Source of the DNA: UBA11663 sp049616325
GTDB lineage: Bacteria > Bacteroidota > Bacteroidia > Flavobacteriales_D > Sanyastnellaceae
Length of the DNA: 61,364 nt
Reading direction: 5' to 3'
NCBI GenBank assembly: GCA_049616325.1
Contig: JBMZHG010000011.1
Coordinates: 1-61,364 of the forward strand
Part shown: piece after piece, positions 42,618 to 51,506 of the stretch
How the letters are laid out: each line of letters begins with the position of its first letter
Position numbering within the stretch: the first letter of the stretch is position 1
The notes under the pieces: model-generated
Database searches by the model: none
Told to the model about the DNA's origin: nothing
Seen by the model: only the letters and a program-made list of their open reading frames with translations
Made by a program: the position numbers and the translations under genes

Positions 42618-43721
42618 GTGGCCGCATCATCCGCAGAGAAGAAGGAGAAGCGCAAGCGCCCGCGTGCTGATTCAGCGGCGCTGCTCACCTTTCCAGGCAT
42701 GGGGTTGGTCGTGCTCGGTGAATTGGCCGTGCGCATTTCGCCGTCCTGGTTTCCGTGGTTGGCTCCGTTTGGGTTGACCTACGGACTGGGGTGGGTCTTG
42801 CTTGCGGCTGGCGTGGTGTGGCGTGTGGTTTCGTTTCGGTGGATTCGTGCGGCGTTTCCGGCCTTGGTTTTGATGGCCACGTGGCCGTCGTTCATGCTTG
42901 TCTTTTCCTTGGGGTTGGGCCCCGCCCACGGCGAGGTAGTCGCAGAAAACGAATGGGGTATCCTCACGTTCAACGTCCGGCGGCTTGACGAATTCGGTTG
43001 GCTGAACGGGGACGAGACGCGCCAGGAACTCGCGACGTGGTTGGCCAACCGAAGCGAGTCGGTGTGGTGCTTGCAGGAGTTTCCACGCGACGGGACGCGT
43101 GTATTGCGGGAGGGGGGGGTGGATTGGAATTCACCGCGCCGCAAGGTGCTTGCGTGGCCAAACGGGGCGGGTCCTGCGCTGGCGACGACCTTTCCTGTTC
43201 TGGACTGGGAGACATGGATGTTTCCAGAAGACGCAGGGCAAGGGCGCGTGCTGCAAGCCGACCTGAAAACGCCGTCGGGCACGGTCCGGGTCTTCAATGT
43301 CCACCTCCAAAGTTTGTACTTCAGCGAGGCCGATTACGCGGCGGTGGAGGATGGCCCAAGCCGCGAAGAGGGGCTTCGCTTGCTGAACTTGGTGACCAAG
43401 GCTTCGAAAGCTCGAGCCGCGCAGGCCCGTGAGCTGAGTCGGCGCATGGAGGAAAGTCCGTTTCCTGTGGTGGTGTGCGGGGACTTCAACGACAGCCCGA
43501 TGTCGTACGCCATGAGGCGCCTGCGAAGGGGTCGAGCACGCGACACCTTCGAGGCGTCAAGCGCCGGGCTTGGAGGTACGCACATTGGAAAAGTTCCAGG
43601 ATTGCGGATTGACGGCATACTCGCCGACACGACCTTGGCCGCTGCGACCTTCGTCACCCACGAGATTGAGTTGAGCGACCACCGGCCGGTCACCGCGAAG
43701 TTGGGCTCGGTTAGGCGTTGA
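42618..43721 (+). CDS. Endonuclease/exonuclease/phosphatase (EEP) family membrane protein
   Basis: A 367-residue protein with a basic N-terminus, three hydrophobic segments (about 20-105) and an EEP domain from about 115: ILTFNVRRLDEF, CLQEFPRD (metal-binding Glu), NVHLQSLYF, VVCGDFNDSP and the catalytic end SDHRPV. Substrate may be a nucleic acid or a phosphorylated lipid. The start is GTG at 42618, 2 nt after the rhomboid stop. It converges on the lycopene cyclase gene with an 11-bp overlap. Confidence 0.87.
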   Translation: MAASSAEKKEKRKRPRADSAALLTFPGMGLVVLGELAVRISPSWFPWLAPFGLTYGLGWVLLAAGVVWRVVSFRWIRAAFPALVLMATWPSFMLVFSLGLGPAHGEVVAENEWGILTFNVRRLDEFGWLNGDETRQELATWLANRSESVWCLQEFPRDGTRVLREGGVDWNSPRRKVLAWPNGAGPALATTFPVLDWETWMFPEDAGQGRVLQADLKTPSGTVRVFNVHLQSLYFSEADYAAVEDGPSREEGLRLLNLVTKASKARAAQARELSRRMEESPFPVVVCGDFNDSPMSYAMRRLRRGRARDTFEASSAGLGGTHIGKVPGLRIDGILADTTLAAATFVTHEIELSDHRPVTAKLGSVRR

Positions 43722-44457
43722 CGCGCACCTGCGCTTTTCCTCGCGCAGAGAACGCCTCAAACAAGCTCACGTTCACCCCAATCAGCAACAACCCGTAAAG
43801 CAGGTCGTCTACCGGCATGGTGAAAAGGCGCCATCCCGAGTTGTGCTCGTTGTTGTACCACACGATGTGGTCGGCGATGGATTCTGGAGCGTTGTGCAAC
43901 ACGGGGTAAGACCAAAAATCCAGCCCCGTCAAGACCCCGTTGCTGATCACAAAAGGCACCAGCAACACGAGGTAGGCAAACCAAAAGTGCCCCATCCAAG
44001 ACCGCCATTGAATCAGGACACCGATGAGCCAAACGGCGCACAATGCCGACGTCAACCCCAAGTAGGCGCGGTCCGAAAACCCAAGGGCCAGTCCGAGGCA
44101 CAGCGCGGCCATGGCCGTCGTCACCCCGCGATGTCCAAGCCCGAGAGGTGAGTTGGGAATGTACTTCTTGAAGCACGCGTAGGTGAAGACGCAGGCGTAG
44201 GGCACGGTGATGAAAAACAGCCACTCTTCGATCGGGAGTCCAAGCAGGTCGAGGCCGGCCAGGTGAGCCTCGTTGAATCCCCACACCCCGCGGCTTGTGA
44301 ACCACACGTCCCAGGCAATGAAACCTGCCAGGGTCAACAAGCACGCCGGCCAAAAGGCCTTCCACTCCTTCACAAAGGCCACGCGCTTGTCAAAGCTCGC
44401 CACAAAAGGCACGGCCAAGACGGCCAGGTTCACCCACAAATACGTCCACTCGCTCAT
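43711..44457 (-). CDS. Fused CrtYc/CrtYd-type lycopene cyclase
   Basis: A 248-residue membrane protein made of two homologous halves, each with three or more helices. The first half has LPIEEWLFFITVPYA, the second TMPVDDLLYGLLLIG, the paired PxEExxFF-like motifs of heterodimeric lycopene beta-cyclase, fused here into one chain. It is unrelated to CrtY. A fused monocyclase of this kind has been described in a myxol-producing marine bacterium, so one beta ring per lycopene is plausible. Last gene of the carotenoid operon; its ATG overlaps the crtZ stop by 4 nt. Confidence 0.88.
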   Translation of the reverse strand: MSEWTYLWVNLAVLAVPFVASFDKRVAFVKEWKAFWPACLLTLAGFIAWDVWFTSRGVWGFNEAHLAGLDLLGLPIEEWLFFITVPYACVFTYACFKKYIPNSPLGLGHRGVTTAMAALCLGLALGFSDRAYLGLTSALCAVWLIGVLIQWRSWMGHFWFAYLVLLVPFVISNGVLTGLDFWSYPVLHNAPESIADHIVWYNNEHNSGWRLFTMPVDDLLYGLLLIGVNVSLFEAFSARGKAQVRVNA

Positions 44458-44933
44458 GCGCGCTGCTGTTGGTTGCGCAGGGCTTTCCGCGCCTCGCGAA
44501 GGTAACGCGGAGGCACAAACAGCATCCCAAAGCATTCGCCGTCCTCTTTGCCAAGGTGTTTGTGGTGGACCTTGTGCGCCTTCCGGATGGCCATAAAGTA
44601 GGCGTTTTGGGTGCGCTTGAACCACGAAAACCGCTGGTGAATGAACACGTCGTGCACCAGGAAGTAGGCCACGCCGTAAAGCGCGATGCCAGTCCCAATC
44701 CAAAAGCGGAAGTCCCCCGCCAAGCTTCCTGAGATGAAGCAGTAGGCGCTCGGGATGGCGAAAATCAAGAAGAAGGCGTCGTTCTTTTCGAAGAAGCCTG
44801 GCCCGTTGGTGTGATGGTCTTCGTGGAAGAACCACATCGCGCCGTGCATCAGGTATTTGTGAGCCAACCACGCAACGCCTTCCATGGCGAAAAAGGTGGC
44901 CAAAACGACGAATGCAGGAAAGGCAATGCTCAT
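44454..44933 (-). CDS. crtZ: Beta-carotene hydroxylase, CrtZ type
   Basis: A 159-residue di-iron membrane hydroxylase. The histidine clusters HKYLMHG, HEDHH, HDVFIH and HKVHHKH are all present. It hydroxylates carbon 3 of beta rings. The ATG at 44933 overlaps the cruF-like stop by 4 nt and its own stop overlaps the cyclase start by 4 nt, so it is translationally coupled on both sides. Confidence 0.93.
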   Translation of the reverse strand: MSIAFPAFVVLATFFAMEGVAWLAHKYLMHGAMWFFHEDHHTNGPGFFEKNDAFFLIFAIPSAYCFISGSLAGDFRFWIGTGIALYGVAYFLVHDVFIHQRFSWFKRTQNAYFMAIRKAHKVHHKHLGKEDGECFGMLFVPPRYLREARKALRNQQQRA

Positions 44934-45619
44934 AGCGTCCAAGGGATGAGGTTCAATGCGGCAAAAAAGAGGGCGAACACCACAACCAACAAGCCCGAGA
45001 GGCGATTTGTTTTCAGGTCGTCGACGTCGCGCCAGAGCAATCCCAAGGCCAACGCAGCAACCCACCACGTGAGGTAATTGGTCCAAGGGATGTGTCCCGC
45101 GTGCCACGTCCACCACCCCGCCCGCACGGCCACGGGTTCAATGGCGCCGTCCAACGCCGTCATCATCGTCGCCGCCAATGCGGCGCGTACCACCGGCGAC
45201 ACTTGGCGTCCCGTCCAGGAGAGCAACCGTTCCGACCAGTGGTGCGTGCCAAGCAGCAGCAGCCACCACAGCACGCCCATGAGCAGCGGCACCTCAAGTG
45301 CCTTGGGCCCGAGCCCCGAGCCGTAGCTGTAATCTCCAAAAAGCCAACCCGTCGCCACGCCCATCACCTCAATGCCAAAGCCCAGGAACATGGTCAGCGC
45401 CCACCGCCACGGGCTTTCGGCGCCGGTGAAAGCCATCACAACCCCTGCACAGACGAGGAGGTTCAGGGGCGTCAACGGCAGGAGCAGGTGGGCGTAACCG
45501 AGGGCGGTGCCGACGGCACCCACCACGTGCAGGAGGACGAGAATCGCGCCCCACGTTGCGGGGGAGCGCCACCAAGTCGGGGCGGCGTCTGGGGCGGGGG
45601 ATGGGGAGGTCGGACTCAT
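44930..45619 (-). CDS. cruF: CruF-like carotenoid 1,2-hydratase
   Basis: A 229-residue protein with seven or so membrane helices. FLGFGIEVMGVATGWLFGDY and LDGAIEPVAVRAGWWTW are the DUF422/CruF signatures. CruF adds water across the 1',2' double bond of an acyclic psi end group, giving a 1'-hydroxyl. Beside a lycopene monocyclase and a CrtD-like desaturase this predicts a monocyclic product. The ATG overlaps the upstream stop by 4 nt. Confidence 0.87.
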   Translation of the reverse strand: MSPTSPSPAPDAAPTWWRSPATWGAILVLLHVVGAVGTALGYAHLLLPLTPLNLLVCAGVVMAFTGAESPWRWALTMFLGFGIEVMGVATGWLFGDYSYGSGLGPKALEVPLLMGVLWWLLLLGTHHWSERLLSWTGRQVSPVVRAALAATMMTALDGAIEPVAVRAGWWTWHAGHIPWTNYLTWWVAALALGLLWRDVDDLKTNRLSGLLVVVFALFFAALNLIPWTL

Positions 45620-47103
45620 GATTCAGCGTGCGCAAGTTCGTCCACGATTCGGGCGCCGAGCAAACAAAGCGGGATGCCCCCGCCCGGATGCACGCTCCCG
45701 CCACAGAAATACAAGCCCTTCAGGTCCGTGGAGCGGTTCCGGTGCCGCAAAAAGGCCGCGGCCGCGGAGTTGCTCGACGCGCCGTACAAGGCGCCTCGCC
45801 ACGAGCCCGTGGCCGACTCGATGGTGGCCGGGTCGAGCACTTGTTCGCAGACGATGTCCGGACGGAAACCGAGGGTGCGTTCGATCTTCGCCAGGACGTG
45901 GCTGCGCAATTCGGCGACGGCCTGTTCGTCCCAGCGTTCGGGGTTCGCCTCGACGTTCATCAGCACGAACCAGTTCTCGTGCCCCTCGGGTGCATCGTTG
46001 GGGAGCTCCTTGCTGGTGATGTTCAGGTAGACTGTGGGGTCCTCGCCGGGCGTGCCGCGCGAGGCGATGCTGCCGAATTCCTGAGCATAGTCCCGGCTGA
46101 AGAGGATGTTGTGGAGCCCCAACTCCGGGTGTTCGCCGCGCACGCCCCAGTAAAAGATTACACCCGAAGTGGACCGCTCTTGGCCCAGGATACGCTCAGG
46201 GGCTTTGAGGTCAGGCAGGAGGTTGCGGTACGTGGGGTGGAGGTCGGCGTTGCTGACGACGAGGTCGGCACGGTAGACCGCGCCGCGCCGGTCTTCCACG
46301 CCCGTCACGCGCCCGGATTCGTGCAGAATGCGGCGTGCTGGCGTGCCGGTCAAGAGGGTCGCGCCAGCCGCGCGGGCGAGGGCTTCGAGGTGCAGAGGAA
46401 TGGCCCGCATGCCGCCTTCGGGCAGGAACGTTCCGATGCCGTGTTCGAGGTGCGGGATGACGTGCATCATGGCCGGGGCACGGTGCGGGTCGCTGCCGTT
46501 GTACGTCGCGTACCGGTTGAAGAACTGGGCAAGTTTGGGGTGCTTGAGGTGGCGGGCGTTGTGTCGGGCGAGGGTGCCGAGAAGCGGCAATTGCCATGCC
46601 CGCGACAAGAGCCGCCATGCGGCCGAGGTGCGGTACGTCGAACCTTCGTGAAGGCTGCGCTCCAAAAACACGCCTCGCGTGAGTTCAAAGGCGCGGCGGC
46701 TGGTGGCGAGGTGCCTAAGCAGGCGCCGCGAAGGCACGCCCCACCGCGCTTCGACGTCTCGGGCAAAACGTTCTGAGTCGGTCCACGCCACGAGCGGTCC
46801 CTCTTCGTCCTCCCAGAAATAGTGGGTGCTGCGGTCGAGGGTGCGGTAGCGGAAGGGCCTCGGCCGGCCCGGCGTGGAAGCCGGCACCAGCGCGTCCAGT
46901 TCTTCCATCAGCTCCGGCATGGTGAACAGGGACGGGCCGCGGTCAAACCGGTGCCCGGCGTCGACGTGCTCCCCGAGTTTGCCTCCGACCGTGTCGGCGG
47001 CTTCCAGAACGGTCACCCGATGCCCGCGCACAGCCAACCGCACGGCGGTGGCCAGCCCTCCGACGCCGGCGCCCACCACGACCACGTCGCGGGGTTCGCT
47101 CAT
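45616..47103 (-). CDS. crtD: CrtD-like carotenoid 3',4'-desaturase
   Basis: A 495-residue flavin-dependent desaturase of the CrtI/CrtD family: dinucleotide-binding GAGVGGLATA at 11-20, RGPSLFTMPELM near residue 58, and the C-terminal CGGSVHPGGGIPLCLLGAR. It is a second, divergent copy relative to the crtI gene upstream, with the more basic, Arg-rich composition usual for CrtD. With CruF it would desaturate the 3',4' bond of the 1'-hydroxy end. The ATG overlaps the idi stop by 4 nt. CrtD role is inferred from operon logic. Confidence 0.85.
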   Translation of the reverse strand: MSEPRDVVVVGAGVGGLATAVRLAVRGHRVTVLEAADTVGGKLGEHVDAGHRFDRGPSLFTMPELMEELDALVPASTPGRPRPFRYRTLDRSTHYFWEDEEGPLVAWTDSERFARDVEARWGVPSRRLLRHLATSRRAFELTRGVFLERSLHEGSTYRTSAAWRLLSRAWQLPLLGTLARHNARHLKHPKLAQFFNRYATYNGSDPHRAPAMMHVIPHLEHGIGTFLPEGGMRAIPLHLEALARAAGATLLTGTPARRILHESGRVTGVEDRRGAVYRADLVVSNADLHPTYRNLLPDLKAPERILGQERSTSGVIFYWGVRGEHPELGLHNILFSRDYAQEFGSIASRGTPGEDPTVYLNITSKELPNDAPEGHENWFVLMNVEANPERWDEQAVAELRSHVLAKIERTLGFRPDIVCEQVLDPATIESATGSWRGALYGASSNSAAAAFLRHRNRSTDLKGLYFCGGSVHPGGGIPLCLLGARIVDELAHAES

Positions 47104-47618
47104 GCGCGCAACAGGGTTGAGACGACTTCCGGAAAGCAAATCTTGAACCAGGCCGTGTAGCGGTCGGGGTGGGCTGCGATGTCGTCCTCGACCTCGCGCA
47201 CCGGCATGTACCGCGTTTCGCAGACCTCCTCGGGATTGGGCTCGGGGGGCACGTCGCTGTACCCCACGAGCACGTGGTCGAGCTCGTGCTCGATCATGCC
47301 GTGGTCCAGGTCGGCACGGTAGACGAACGAGAATTTGGGCTCCAGTTGGCACCGCATTCCCATTTCCTCGACGAGCCGACGCTGGGCCGCCTCGACGACG
47401 GTTTCGTCAGGTCGCGGATGGCTGCAACAGGTGTTGGTCCACAGACCCCCGCTGTGGTATTTGTCCAGCGCGCGACGATGCAGCAACAGGTCCCCCTTGC
47501 TGTTGAACACGAAGACGCTGAAGGCGCGGTGAAGGATCCCTTTGCGGTGTGCCTCCATCTTTTCCATGCTGCCCAAGGGGCGGTCTTCTGGATCCACAAG
47601 AACCACGTTTTCAGTCAT
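47100..47618 (-). CDS. idi: Isopentenyl-diphosphate delta-isomerase, type 1
   Basis: A 172-residue Nudix-fold isomerase interconverting IPP and DMAPP. Cys64/Cys65 in TNTCCSHPRP, followed by RRLVEEMG and HELDHVL with the catalytic Glu, are diagnostic. It adjusts precursor supply for the carotenoid pathway, together with ispH to the left. It ends 4 nt inside the crtD-like start and begins 29 nt after the unknown gene. Confidence 0.94.
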   Translation of the reverse strand: MTENVVLVDPEDRPLGSMEKMEAHRKGILHRAFSVFVFNSKGDLLLHRRALDKYHSGGLWTNTCCSHPRPDETVVEAAQRRLVEEMGMRCQLEPKFSFVYRADLDHGMIEHELDHVLVGYSDVPPEPNPEEVCETRYMPVREVEDDIAAHPDRYTAWFKICFPEVVSTLLRA

Positions 47619-47647
47619 GGGAGTGCTTTGAGTAGGTGCAGGTTGCG

Positions 47648-48160
47648 TTATAGGGACTTAAGGTACGTGAGAAAGTCGCGCACAAAGGAAGCGTGGGCAG
47701 GGTCGTTGGTCCAGTGCCCCGAAGTCAAGGCTCCTTCGACGATGCTTCTGTCGGCGTCCACTTCGCTGAAGTAGTTGAGCAGGGCGGGGGCATGGGTTTG
47801 GACGCCGAGGCGCAGGAAGGCGAGGTCGGGGTCGTCAGGTCGCGCGGCGAGCGCAGCTTCCAGCTCCGGTTTCCAATCGAGGAATTGCGACAACTTGTCG
47901 ACCGGGTTCCTGGCATAGTCAGCCACCATCAGCTCGGCGACGGCGAGAAAGCCTCGTGCGAGAGGGTCGGCGGTGAGGTCATCACGGGATTCTTTCTCTG
48001 AGGCCATGCGCTGGGTCATGGCGAAGGCACCTTCTGCTGTGGTCGCCTCGCGGTACCAACCGCGCCAGCGAAGGAGGTCGTCGCCGGTGGTTTGGGCTTG
48101 GAGGGAGGGGGCAAGGCAGGACGCCAATCCCAAGCACGCGAGTGTCAAGCACAGGCGCAT
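47648..48160 (-). CDS. Exported protein of unknown function in the carotenoid operon
   Basis: A 170-residue protein with a signal peptide (start MRLCLTLACLGLASCL, cleavage near SLQAQ; a lipobox LASC at residue 15 is also possible). The mature part is helical with WRGWYREATTAEGAFAMTQR and repeated short helices resembling a degenerate TPR. It lies between crtB and idi with gaps of 9 and 29 nt. A comparable unknown gene between phytoene synthase and later carotenoid genes occurs in other Flavobacteriia, from memory. Role in pigment export or membrane placement is conjecture. Confidence 0.75.
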   Translation of the reverse strand: MRLCLTLACLGLASCLAPSLQAQTTGDDLLRWRGWYREATTAEGAFAMTQRMASEKESRDDLTADPLARGFLAVAELMVADYARNPVDKLSQFLDWKPELEAALAARPDDPDLAFLRLGVQTHAPALLNYFSEVDADRSIVEGALTSGHWTNDPAHASFVRDFLTYLKSL

Positions 48161-48169
48161 CAAACCGAA

Positions 48170-49012
48170 TCAGAGAAGGTTGAAGCTGTGGCGGAGGTAG
48201 GACCCCACGAACAGCGTGGCCTTGCGGCGGTTGGGAATACGCACGCGTTCCTCGAGGATGCGGTTCGAGGGCAGGGCGGCGATTTTTTGGAAGAGGCGCT
48301 GGTAGTACACGTAGGCCACGTAAACCCCGAGGCGGCTTTCCTTGGGCAATTGAACAATGCCCTCGTAAGCATGTCGAAAGTCGGTGGCGATTTCGCGCTC
48401 GATGTGCGCTTTGGCGTCGGCGTTGAAGGCGCGCATGTCTACCCCAGGAAAGTACACGCGTCCTTTGTCTTCGAAATCGTCCTTGAGGTCACGCAAGAAA
48501 TTGACCTTTTGGAAGGCGGCACCAAGGCTTCGGGCGTTGGGCAACAAGCGCTCGTACGAGCTGCGATCGCCGAACACAAACACGTGCAAGCACATCAAGC
48601 CCACCACTTCGGCCGAGCCTACGATGTAGTCGTCGTACCCTTCGCGGTCGTAGGAGGTGCGGTCGAGGTCCCATTCCATGGAGCGCAAAAACAAATCCAC
48701 GTGATCGCGGTCGATGCCGTAGGTGGCGAACGTTTTCGCAAACGCGTGAAGAATGGGGTTGCTGCTCATGCCATGGTCAAGCGCCCAGTACGTGTCTTCC
48801 TTGAAGCGTGCAAACATGGCCTCTTGTTGCGGACCGTGAAGCGTGTCGACAATTTCGTCCGCGTAACGCACGAACCCGTAGATGTTGTAGATCGCTTCAC
48901 GCAGCGAAGGCGCCAAAAAACGTATGCCCAGCGAAAAGCTGGTGCTGTACGCCTTGGTCGTGCGCTTGGCGCATTCCGAAGCGACGTCGTCGTAGAGTTT
49001 CAGGGCTTCCAT
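48170..49012 (-). CDS. crtB: Phytoene synthase
   Basis: A 280-residue trans-isoprenyl synthase joining two GGPP molecules head to head. The first Asp-rich motif DEIVD is at 52-56, the second is in NFLRDLKDDFEDKGRVYFP near residue 170. Length is slightly shorter than proteobacterial CrtB. It follows crtI by 9 nt. No GGPP synthase gene is in the window. Confidence 0.94.
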   Translation of the reverse strand: MEALKLYDDVASECAKRTTKAYSTSFSLGIRFLAPSLREAIYNIYGFVRYADEIVDTLHGPQQEAMFARFKEDTYWALDHGMSSNPILHAFAKTFATYGIDRDHVDLFLRSMEWDLDRTSYDREGYDDYIVGSAEVVGLMCLHVFVFGDRSSYERLLPNARSLGAAFQKVNFLRDLKDDFEDKGRVYFPGVDMRAFNADAKAHIEREIATDFRHAYEGIVQLPKESRLGVYVAYVYYQRLFQKIAALPSNRILEERVRIPNRRKATLFVGSYLRHSFNLL

Positions 49013-49021
49013 GACGGGGGA

Positions 49022-50584
49022 TTAACCTCGAAAGGCGGTTTCATGTTCAACGAAAAGGTCAACTTGGGTCGGGGCCTGGGGAAGGATGCCGAGGCCGTTC
49101 AAGTAGCGGCAGGTTTCTCGGGCAGCGACCTCCCCTGAAATCAGGCTCGGCGGCACGCCCGGACCTGGGGTCGTGAGTTGGCCTGCGAAATGCAGTCCGG
49201 GCAGCTTGGAACGCATCTTGGGTTTCCAAAACGCGGTTTGGCGCAGGGTGTTCGCAAGACCGTAGGCGTTCCCTTTGTAGCTGGAGTACTCAGATTCAAA
49301 TTCGCGGTGGGCGAAGCTTCGGGAGTAGACGATGTGGGGACGCAGGTCGCGTCCGAGGTGCGTCTCGAGGCGCGTCAAGATTTCTTCGAAATAGCGGTCG
49401 CGCTCGTCGCCTTTTTCCTTCAAGCCAGGAGCGAGTGGGATGAGGAAAAAGAGGTTCTCGCAGCCGTCTGGGGCGACGCCGCTGTCGGTGCGCGACGGTG
49501 CGCTGACGTAAAACAGCGGGTCGTTGGGCCACGTGTTCGAGTCGTAGATCGTCTCGGCATGAGGGCCAAACGGCGTGTCGAAAAACAAGTTGTGGTGCTG
49601 GAGTTCAGGCACCCGGGTGTCCAGTCCCACGTAATAGAGGAGGGAGCTGGGCGACATCGTGCGCTTGTCCCAGTACGCTTCGTCGTACCGGCGCCATTTG
49701 GCGGGCAAGAGCTTTTGCTCGACGTGGTGGTAATCGCCCGTGGCGACGACTGCAGCGGCTTCGATTTCCGTGCCGTCCGCCAACGTCACTCCGGAGGCGC
49801 GGCCGCCGTCGTCGTGGATGGCCACCACCTCGGCAGACGTCGTGAATTCGACCCCTTGGCGTTCTGCAACCCGGACCATGGCCTGGACGATTTCGTTCAT
49901 CCCGCCCATGGGGTACCACGTTCCAAGGCAAGTGTCGGCGTAGTTCATGAGGGAGTAGAGGGCGGGGGTGTCCTCGGGTTTGGCGCCCAAAAACAGCACC
50001 GGAAACTCCATGATCTGCAAGAGCTTGGGGTGCGTGAAATGCTGGCGTGCGAAGGTGCTGAACGACGTGAACAACGAGAGACGCGTGGCGTCCACCACCG
50101 TCTGCCACTCCGCAAACTCGAGCGCGTTGTGCGCGGGCTTGTTCACGAATTTGTTCATGCCGATGGCGTACTTCACCTCGGCTTCCGCCATGAATTCTCG
50201 GAGCCTTTTTCCCGCTCCGGTCTCGATGCTCTCGAAAACGCGAGCCAACGCATCGAGGCCCGCGGGAATTTCGAGCGGGCCGTCTTCGAACCACACGGTG
50301 TAAGACGGGTCGAGGCGAACGAGGTTCATTTCTTCCTTTACGTCGGCCCCAAAATCTTCGAAGTAGCGTTCAAACACGTCGGGCATCCAGTACCAACTTG
50401 GCCCCATGTCAAACGTGAAGCCGTCCACCTCAAACTTTCTTGCGCGGCCGCCAAGAGTGTCGTGACGTTCGAGAACGTGGACGCGGTGACCGGATTTGGC
50501 CAAATAGCTCGCGGTGGCAAGTCCAGCAAAGCCGGCTCCGAGGACCAGGACCTCGTCAGTGGATGAAGTGGATGCTGAGTTCAT
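49022..50584 (-). CDS. crtI: Phytoene desaturase
   Basis: A 520-residue CrtI: dinucleotide-binding GAGFAGLATA at 16-25, RARKFEVDGFTFDMGPSWYW near residue 50, and the C-terminal FAGQLTTPGPGVPPSLISG. It introduces the four desaturations from phytoene to lycopene. First gene of the eight-gene operon. The ATG at 50584 is preferred over an upstream in-frame start at 50611. The 190-bp gap to bshB1 shows no perfect -7 box on this strand, so operon control may need an activator. Confidence 0.95.
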   Translation of the reverse strand: MNSASTSSTDEVLVLGAGFAGLATASYLAKSGHRVHVLERHDTLGGRARKFEVDGFTFDMGPSWYWMPDVFERYFEDFGADVKEEMNLVRLDPSYTVWFEDGPLEIPAGLDALARVFESIETGAGKRLREFMAEAEVKYAIGMNKFVNKPAHNALEFAEWQTVVDATRLSLFTSFSTFARQHFTHPKLLQIMEFPVLFLGAKPEDTPALYSLMNYADTCLGTWYPMGGMNEIVQAMVRVAERQGVEFTTSAEVVAIHDDGGRASGVTLADGTEIEAAAVVATGDYHHVEQKLLPAKWRRYDEAYWDKRTMSPSSLLYYVGLDTRVPELQHHNLFFDTPFGPHAETIYDSNTWPNDPLFYVSAPSRTDSGVAPDGCENLFFLIPLAPGLKEKGDERDRYFEEILTRLETHLGRDLRPHIVYSRSFAHREFESEYSSYKGNAYGLANTLRQTAFWKPKMRSKLPGLHFAGQLTTPGPGVPPSLISGEVAARETCRYLNGLGILPQAPTQVDLFVEHETAFRG

Positions 50585-50762
50585 GCGGATGCGATTGGAT
50601 GCATAGAACAACCACTTGCAAGGGAGCGATGTTCAACCGTCGCTGCGTTAAGTTAGGTGGAATAAGTCGCGTTGATTCGGGAGTGAGTGGATAAATTTTG
50701 AGAACAAGCGTTCTTGCCTCGGCAGTTGTCCAGCAAGGGGGGCAATTGCTCGGCCGGTCAAG

Positions 50763-50770
50763 TACCTTTG
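50763..50770 (+). promoter_or_regulatory. -7 box TACCTTTG for bshB1
   Basis: Perfect match, 4 nt before the ATG at 50775. Confidence 0.6.
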
Positions 50771-50774
50771 TGTC

Positions 50775-51506
50775 ATGGCAGCATCCTTGAAAGGCATGGA
50801 CGTGGTGGCGTTTGGGGCGCATCCCGACGACGTGGAGTTGTCGGCAGGGGGGACCCTGGCCAAACTCGCGGCCCAAGGCAAGCGCTGCGCCATTGTCGAC
50901 CTGACCCGCGGCGAACTCGGCACGCGGGGCTCGGCTGAGCTTCGAGACCGTGAAGCCGCCGCTTCAGCTGACATCCTCGGCCTGGTGCACCGCGAAAACC
51001 TTGGCCTCGCCGACGGCTTTTTCGAGGTCAACGAGGCCAGCCTGCGCCTGGCCATCTCGGCCATCCGGCGCCTGCGCCCCTCCGTGATTCTGGCCAACGC
51101 GCTCGACGACCGCCACCCCGACCACGGCCGCGGCGCCGAGCTCGTCGCGCGTGCCGCCTTCCTCGCCGGCCTTCCCAAGGTCGTGACCGGCCCCGCCGAC
51201 GCCCCCGAACCCGCGTGGCGCCCCCGTGCCGTCTACCACTACATCCAGGACTACGACCGCAAACCGGACGTCGTCGTGGACATCACGGGGCACCTCGACA
51301 CCAAGTTTGAAGCCATCCTGGCCTTCGGCTCGCAGTTCCACGACCCCAATTCGGAAGAGCCCGCCACTCCCATTAGCAGTCCCGAGTTCCTGGAGCACGT
51401 GCGGGGGAGGGCGACGTCGTTTGGGCGTCCGTGCGGGTTCTTGCACGGAGAGGGCTTCGAAGTCCGGCGCCCCGTCGGCACCGACTCGCTTCTGGATCTC
51501 CTTTGA
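50775..51506 (+). CDS. bshB1: PIG-L family deacetylase, bacillithiol biosynthesis BshB1
   Basis: A 243-residue zinc deacetylase. AFGAHPDDVELS near residue 12 carries the zinc-binding His and Asp pair, and DDRHPDHGRG near residue 112 supplies the second His site. The form matches Bacteroidota BshB1, which removes the acetyl group from GlcNAc-malate in bacillithiol synthesis. bshA and bshC are not in this window. A run of decayed tandem repeats starts at its stop codon. Confidence 0.88.
   Translation: MAASLKGMDVVAFGAHPDDVELSAGGTLAKLAAQGKRCAIVDLTRGELGTRGSAELRDREAAASADILGLVHRENLGLADGFFEVNEASLRLAISAIRRLRPSVILANALDDRHPDHGRGAELVARAAFLAGLPKVVTGPADAPEPAWRPRAVYHYIQDYDRKPDVVVDITGHLDTKFEAILAFGSQFHDPNSEEPATPISSPEFLEHVRGRATSFGRPCGFLHGEGFEVRRPVGTDSLLDLL

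Noticed and set aside
46211..46618. Proline/Arg-rich minus-strand frame inside crtD
   Set aside because: Alternate frame of the CrtD-like gene in very GC-rich DNA.
49178..50566. 462-codon plus-strand frame opposite crtI
   Set aside because: Shadow of a fully recognisable phytoene desaturase.
50585..50774. Regulatory operator for the carotenoid operon
   Set aside because: I looked for a clear inverted repeat or a perfect -7 box on the minus strand here and could not support one.
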